Shown here one piece after another: positions 57,396 to 64,000 of a stretch of DNA of 64,000 bases. The first letter of the stretch is position 1, and the number at the start of each line of letters is the position of its first letter. This stretch comes from Cercospora beticola (Eukaryota; Ascomycota; Dothideomycetes; Mycosphaerellales; Mycosphaerellaceae), in assembly GCF_033473495.1 (NCBI RefSeq), contig NC_088939.1:3472001-3536000 (forward strand), given 5' to 3'. The notes below the pieces were generated by a model. That model was given only the letters and a program-made list of their open reading frames with translations, had not been told where the DNA came from and made no database searches. A program made the translations under genes and the position numbers.

Positions 57396-60300
57396 GGTTA
57401 TAAGCCCGGGTTTATAGAGAGGCTCTAAGTAGAAAGAGTTAGCCTTCTTATCCTTAAAGTAATATATATTACCTCTTATAGGACCTATAGTATTAACTAG
57501 ATAGAGAAGTAGGAAAAGAGTATAAGAGAGACTAGAGGCATATCCTATCTATACTACCTTAAAGCTTTAGAAGATCCTAGTTATAAGCTAGAAGTCTCTA
57601 AAGAGTAGGTAAGATAGAGAAAAGCCTAGTAAGGTATACTCTACTTTAAAAGAAAGGTATACTAAAGGAGTATAAAGAGGAAAGGATTAGCTTTAGACTA
57701 TAGTATCTAAGTAGATAAGACTAGGCCTAAGTACTAAGTACTACTAATACCTTAGAACTAGCTAGTAGTACCTCTCTAAGAAGGTAGATCTTTTAGAGAT
57801 TCTCTACCTAAGAATCTAACTAACTCCTATAAGAGAGAAGAGTCCTTAGATACCTTAGCTAAGAGAGAAGAGTCTTAGTAACTAGAGAAGGTAGAAATCT
57901 AGAAGCTACTAATTAGATTAAAAGAGCTTATATTTCTAGAGTTTAGATTTGTTTATTTAATTTTATAGAAATAGATTTAATAAGTAAATTAGATAGAAGG
58001 AGAATACTAATTCTAATAAGAGAGAACTAGAGACTATAGTTTAAGCTATAGGAAAATATACTTAAAGAAAAAGAAATCTTCTAGATAATCTTAGACTTAA
58101 AGGGATTATTAGTACCTACTCTAGCTAAATCTAAAGTATCTAAGGCTTTATTAAGCAAAGAGAAAAGTACTACCTTTTTAGAGTTTAGCTTAAAATAGTA
58201 GAAGAATAATATAAAAGCAATCTATATTCTAATAGAAAGTCTTTATATAGATAACTAAGATAAAGTAATAGATAAGATAAGAGTATATAATATCTAGATA
58301 AAGCTATATAGGAAATATAGCAAAGTCTAATAGGTATATATAATAGCTATTATCTAAGAATTTATAACCTTTAAAATAGAACTAGAAGATATAATTAGGA
58401 AATTATAGGTCTACTTTAGTAATCTTAGAAGAAGGATTATAGAGATTAACTAGAGGGAGTTATACTATAAGACTCCTAATATAAGGATTAAGTATCTACT
58501 CTTTATACTCCTAGCTAAGTATAAAAGTATAAAGTAGACTATCTAAGCCTAGAAGAACTTAGATCCTAAAGAAATCCTCTAACTTCTTAAAGTAGAGGAG
58601 TTAATATAGTATAGATACTAGTTATAAGAAATAGTAATATTTACTAAGAGTAGAGAGATCTAAGGTATAAAGCTAAAATACTACTTCTATAAGAAGAAGT
58701 ATTTTAGAGGTATTACTAAGTATCTATACTTTAATAAAGCTAAGAGAACTATTAACTTAAGATAAGCTAGTAGAGTAGAGAAAAGAAGAATACTACCTAG
58801 AGAGAGTATATTTAGGAGGAGATCTTTACTAGATAGAGAAGTATTAAAAGAAATAGTAAAGAAACTTAACTTAAAAGTCTAATCTCTTAAGAAGAGATAA
58901 ACCTTAAGGAAGTTTTCTAAGAAGGTATATACTACCTAAGAAGATATAGAGCCTTCTATAGTATCTAAAGTATCTTAATCCCTATTAGAGGATAATAATA
59001 TTAATAAAGTTACGTACTTAACTATAGAAGCAAAAGGTAAGTATATACTATTAAGATAGCTACTTAACTCCTATACTTTATTATATATAACTAACTAGGA
59101 ATTACTTTTTAGAGAACTAAAACCTCTTTAGAGGAAAAAGTAGATTAAGGTTAGAGGTAGCTATCTAATAGCTATATATATAGGAAATATAGTAATAGAT
59201 AGGAAAAGAGGAAAATAGATTATTCTTAAGAATATTCTCTTTATACCTAGTCTAGGAGTAAATCTTGTTTCTTAGAGCTAATTTAGCTAGTAGTATAGTA
59301 TTTAACTACTAAAATTTATACTTGTTTTATTATCTAGGAAACTAGTTATCTAGATAAAACTATTAGAAGGAGTACTATTTATTAAGGAGATTAATAATAT
59401 ATTATAGGAGCTTATAATATTATACTTTAATTAGAAATAAAAGAATAAAGCCTATACCTTTAAAGCCTAAGAAAAGACCTAAGAATAGTAGGAGCTTTAG
59501 TATAGAAGACTTATATATTTTAGAGAGAGTCTTCTTAGAAATCTATATAAAGTATCTAACTTAAAGGCTTAGATTCCTATTCTAAAGGAATACTAACCTT
59601 ATAGAGTATATTCCTTAGTAAAGATAAAGAAATATAGAGGAAAAGAAACTAAAAGGAAACTCTAAAGGTTATCTCTAGTTTCTATTAATATCTATAGTTC
59701 TTTACCTATCTTAAGATTAGGATATAAATAGTAGCTTAAGATTATTAATAACTTCTTAAGAAAGAAATAGACTTTCCTAATAAAGTCTAGAGAAGATATA
59801 CTAAGTATCCTTAGAGACTAGAAGGTAAAAGCTAAGCTATAATCGGGAAATCTCCTCTAGATTATAAGGAGTAATAGAGCAAGAGAGCTTCTTACTATAC
59901 TAAAGTAGTAGGAGAAGGAATATAGAATTTCCTTCTATATAACTAAAGTATATAACTCTATCTAGAATAAAGTAGTTAAGAGGTTAATCTAAACCTCTAA
60001 AGACTATATAAGAGTAATACTAGAAGATACCTATATACTTATTAAATTCTAGCTAGAAGCCTTAGTAGCCTATATAGTTATTAGAAATTAATAGATTTAA
60101 AGTATTACCTAAGGAAGCCTTTTTAGGTATTTAACTCTTAGTATTATACTTTAGAGTTTAGAGTTATAAAGTAGTAGTCTATATAGATCCTAAGTCCTAG
60201 CTAGTAGAGATAAAATTAGATAAACTAATAAATAGAAGTAAAGATACTATATTTATTAGGTATATTCCTAATACTACTAAAATATAGCTCTTCTAGGAGC

Positions 60301-63042
60301 CTAATATAAGAGCTATTAAAGCCTATAATACTACTACTTAGTTTAAGTATAAGAAAGAAGGAGATATAGAGCTAAATATTCCTAAGCTTAATTAGATAAG
60401 TAGTATACCTATTAGAAACCTAGTTAGTAGACCTCTAAAGAAGCTAATAGTAGTTATACCTTCTATAGCTACTATATCTATAGCTATAGTAACTAAACCT
60501 ATAGGTCCTAGCTAAATACTCTTTATATAGTTACTATCTCTACTAAAGGATAAGGAGAAGTACTAGAGAATAGAGGATCTAGAAGAAGAAAACTCTAGGG
60601 AACTATAACTCTAGTAGGAGAAAAGTAGAACTACTAAACTATCTAAGCTAAGCTAGGAAGTTAATAGATAAGCTAGTCCTAGTACTAGTAGGAGACTATA
60701 TTCTAAAGTAAGAGAATTAAATATTATATAGTAGAACCTATAAGGAAATAGAGATTAGAAGGAGAACTAAGACTAAACTTATAGCTAAAAGAGAAGGAGA
60801 TTTATCTTAGATAAAGGACTAGGCCTAGAGCTAAAAGCTTATAGTATAGTAATAAGATAAGTACTTTAGAAGAGATAGAGAGAATATAGATAGAAGAAGG
60901 AGCCTAGTACTAAGTATTATAAGGCATTCCTAAGCTAAGTCTAAGGCTAAGAATAGGAGTAAATTTAGGAAGCTCTATTAGAGGTTTAGGAGTCTATATT
61001 TATAGTAATTACTCTCTAAGTCTCTATATAGAGATAAGAGGTACCTATTCTAAAGTCCTATAAAAAGGCAATTTAGAATTCTAAATAGAAATATATATAG
61101 GAGGATATAGTCTAAAAGGAACTAACTATATTAAGAAGTAATAATATCTAGATAAAGGTTATTCTACCTAAAGGAGTAAACCTTATTATATCTAAGTAGG
61201 TATTTAATATAAAGAGATTAATTAGTAGAGCTATTAAGAAGTTTAAGGCAAGACTAGTTATAAGAAGTTTCTCTTAGAAGTTTAGAGTTAATTTCTAGAA
61301 GACCTTTATACTAATAGTTAGGTATAATATCTTAAGAGTATTTATAGCTATAGTTTATAAGAAGGATCTAGAACTCTACTAAGTAGATATAAATAATATA
61401 TTTACTAAGAGCAAACTCTAAGAAGAAATCTTTATAATTCTACTACTAGGAGTTAAGATTCTACCTAATATAGTCCTATAAATTCTAAGAAGCTTATATA
61501 GACTAAAGTAAGTAGTAAGAGACTAGAACAAACTCTATATCTTAAAGTTAAAACAGATTAGGTTTATATAATTAGAAGTAGACCTATATCTTCTTATCTA
61601 CTAGGAAAGGAATATTCTAATTCTAACCTATATAGATAATATTCTAATTATAGTACTAAAGCTAGAAGATATACTTTAGTTTAAGGAATAGCTAGGCAAG
61701 ATATTTAAGATTAAAAATCTTAGAGAACTAGAGAAAATCCTTAGGATAAGGTTAATAAGAGATAGATAAGCTAGAACTTTAAAGCTTAATTAAGAATACT
61801 TTATCTAGGAGAACCTTATAAAGCTAGGAATAACTAAGGAGATAGCTAACCTAACTCTCTTACTAATAGATAGTTATAATAGCCTAAAACTAATAGGCTT
61901 ATATAATAAGAGAGGGAATAAGATAGAGTACTAAAGCTAAACTAGTACCTAGATATAGCCTATAGTTATAATAAGACTAGATATTACTTTCTCTCTTAGA
62001 AGGTTAAGCTTATATATCTTAGACCTAACTAAGAGATATATATAAGCTCTAAAGAAACTAGTAAGGTACCTAAGGTTATTCTAAGACTTAGAACTAATAT
62101 TTAGGAGAAATAGAGGAAGCCTAATAGGATATTTAGACTCTAACTATATAATAGATAAAGTAGATAGAGTCTTAATCCTTAGGAGTATCTTCTTCCTTTA
62201 TAGAGCTCTAGTTTCTTAGATAAGTAGGAAGCAAAAGTCTATTATAATATTAATAATAGAAGCTAAGTATATAGCTATAAATATATATATAAAGCAGTCT
62301 TAATTCTTAGTAGTACTCTTAAGAGAGATAGACTATATAGGGCTAGTAGGAGAATATCTATTCTAGCTAACTATTAAAGCCTATCCTAATATAGTAAGAG
62401 AGCTAAGGCTAGTATAAATTATAGGGGACAACTAGGTAGCTTTAACTCTTATTAAAGATATATATACCTATAAGAGATCTAAATATACTAATATTATATA
62501 TAACTATATTAGATATCTCTAGTAGTAAAGGAAGATTATAGTAGAATATATTCTAATAAAAGAGATAGTTACTAATAGCCTAACTAAACTAAAGAATAGG
62601 CTATAGTTTTAGGAGTTTATAAGACAACTCTAGCTTATATAGAAAAGGGCAAAAGATTCTAGCTCTAACTATAGATTAAACTCTAGACCTAGAATTAATA
62701 AAAGAGGATACTTAATTAAGAGATATATAATATCCTTAATTAGGTAATATTAAGCCTAGGAGTTATACTATAGGAGAAGTAGCTTGCTATATATAATAAG
62801 TAATTAGGATCTAGGAATCTATATATAGTCTAAAAGGGAAAAGCCTAGAGAAGAAACAAAAAGTATATACTCTAGTATTAACGTTACTATAGTACCTACG
62901 ATACTAGACTAAGGAGTTAAACTAAGATAGATTAGGTATATAGCTCTAACTATATAACTATAGTACCTAATAACTTATTATAATTTAGAGTTAGATTTAA
63001 ATATAGGAATATAGGTAGAAGACTATCTAGTCTAAGTAGGAG

Positions 63043-63272
63043 TATTAGAAAGTATAGTCTAGTTAGATATTCTAAGAGATACTTTAGGGATTAGGATTAG
63101 GTAATATAGGTTATATAATACTAGGTTATATAACCTAGCTAATACCTATCTTAGGAGTAAGATATAACCTATAACTAACTAATATAATTAACTTAGTTAG
63201 TTCCTACTTATTATCTCTACTTCTACTATATTATATCTATCCGACGAGTACCTACGAGAATATAATTTAATA
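63043..63272 (+). repeat. 3' LTR of the CpG-poor copia element
   Basis: Same organisation as the 5' LTR, with scattered C/T and G/A differences (for example CTCGGTTAG versus CTTAGTTAG). Confidence 0.82.
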
Positions 63273-63589
63273 ACTATAGTTATAAAGCTTTGTTTTCGCT
63301 ATAGAGTTAAATTACTAGAAAGGCGACCGGAAACTCTTCTTAGTAGCTACTAGATTTTAATACTAATAACCTAAGTATTATTATAACTTCCTATAACGTC
63401 TTAAGTAGTACTTCTAAAGAATAGTAGTAGAGTAAGCGTATTAACGTATACTATAAGGTTATCTAGAGTAATTACGACTACGATCTTAATATAATAAAAG
63501 AAGATAACGACTACTTCTATTTAGTTAAGAAAGATTTTAGATCTTTCTTTAGAGCTCTATTAATTACTACTAGGCCTTACTCTTTAGAA

Positions 63590-64000
63590 ACTATAGCGTA
63601 GGTTAAATTATAAAGGATAGTATAGCTTTTATCGAAAGAGGTATAGAGTAGATAGTTATTAATAAGAAAAAAGCTTCTAGATATCTTTAGTAGGCCTAGA
63701 GATAAGTATAGAAGAAATATTAAAGCTTTATTTAAAGAAATAGATAATTATATATTAGAGCTATATAGAGTTTCTACTAACGATATAGGTAGAAGAGTAG
63801 CTAAAGTAACTCGATAAATAAGTAGCTAAAATACTAAAAATCGAGTAGATTACGAGTATTATATAAAAGTAAGTTAGAATAGAAATCTAATATTAACTCG
63901 TACGTAGAGGTCGTATAGACTCTCTAGAGAGCGAGCTAAGTAATATTCGTAGCCTAGTAATAAGTATAATACTATTAGCTATAACTAGCTCTCTTTACTA
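63590..64000 (+). pseudogene. RIP-degraded plus-strand frame running off the window
   Basis: From about 63,600 to the end one frame is interrupted only by TAG/TAA. It reads VKLQRIVQLLSKEVQSRQLL (with Q for stops), FSRPRDKYRRNIKALFKEID and VSTNDIGRRVAKVTR. A coding origin is clear. The family is not recognised, and the frame continues beyond 64,000. Confidence 0.45.

Larger units (their letters stand above)
57166..63272 (+). mobile_element. Complete Ty1/copia retrotransposon, CpG-poor, RIP-degraded
   Basis: Two LTRs bound about 6.1 kb. After the 5' LTR is GGTTATAAGCCCGGG (57,396-57,410), a RIP-altered initiator-Met-type primer-binding site. The pol frame reads, near the 3' end, a copia reverse transcriptase (KKFKARLVIRSFSQKF, VDINNIFTK, a YIDNILI motif altered from YVDD), then RNase H with EAKYIAINIYIKQ and VTNSLTKLKNRL. 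Arg codons are almost all AGA/AGG, and CpG is nearly absent from the body, unlike the other elements. I could not confirm a target duplication. Confidence 0.88.

Noticed and set aside
57161..63277. Target duplication for the CpG-poor copia element
   Set aside because: The flanking pentamers CTAAC and ACTAT do not match, even allowing for RIP changes, so I do not claim one.

Overview
The window is nuclear DNA of a filamentous ascomycete (Pezizomycotina). Genes have short spliceosomal introns with fungal splice and branch signals. Most of the rest is AT-rich DNA saturated by repeat-induced point mutation (RIP): CpA and TpG are almost absent, TpA is everywhere, CpG is largely spared, and former Gln and Trp codons read TAA or TAG. 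I cannot name the species.

Layout. RIP-destroyed blocks lie at about 1-5,580, 7,200-9,460, 13,100-15,690, 17,640-19,835 and 28,925-64,000. They enclose islands of ordinary composition at about 5,880-7,190, 9,460-13,100, 15,690-17,640 and 19,835-28,920. Recognisable elements are: a Ty1/copia element (1-4,104); a Tc1/mariner element (about 7,330-9,330) split by a short non-LTR-type element that recurs at 40,718-41,949; a Tad-like LINE (about 44,690-56,690) split by a complete Ty3/gypsy element (48,815-55,962); and a complete CpG-poor copia element (57,166-63,272). RIP also destroyed host-type genes: an F-box gene, a TPR gene and the 5' half of an exonuclease gene.

The main find is in the second island. 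A secretory precursor (11,448-12,268) carries nine near-identical 25-residue repeats. Each repeat is a 13-residue core TIYGAGSAFPFGY bounded by Lys-Arg (Kex2-type) sites. Divergently transcribed 750 bp away is a four-exon UstYa/DUF3328-family gene (9,622-10,693) with a membrane anchor and both HxxHC motifs. This is the arrangement of a dikaritin-type fungal RiPP locus (ustiloxin, asperipin, phomopsin and victorin are the known kinds). I do not recognise the core as any known product. The precursor has no long ATG-initiated reading frame in the repeat frame, so simple ORF calling misses it.

The large island carries a six-exon gene of about 1,907 codons for an NFX1/ZNFX1-type helicase with a CCCH finger. 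A CAA-to-TAA type stop removes its C-terminal RZ-type finger. A 935-bp copia-derived TRIM element with 132-bp LTRs and a GGGTG target duplication splits the last codons of that ancestral tail. A BTB/POZ gene lies downstream. The remaining islands hold gene remnants: a beta-trefoil (fascin-like) gene with a frameshift, and an unknown frame with two stops.
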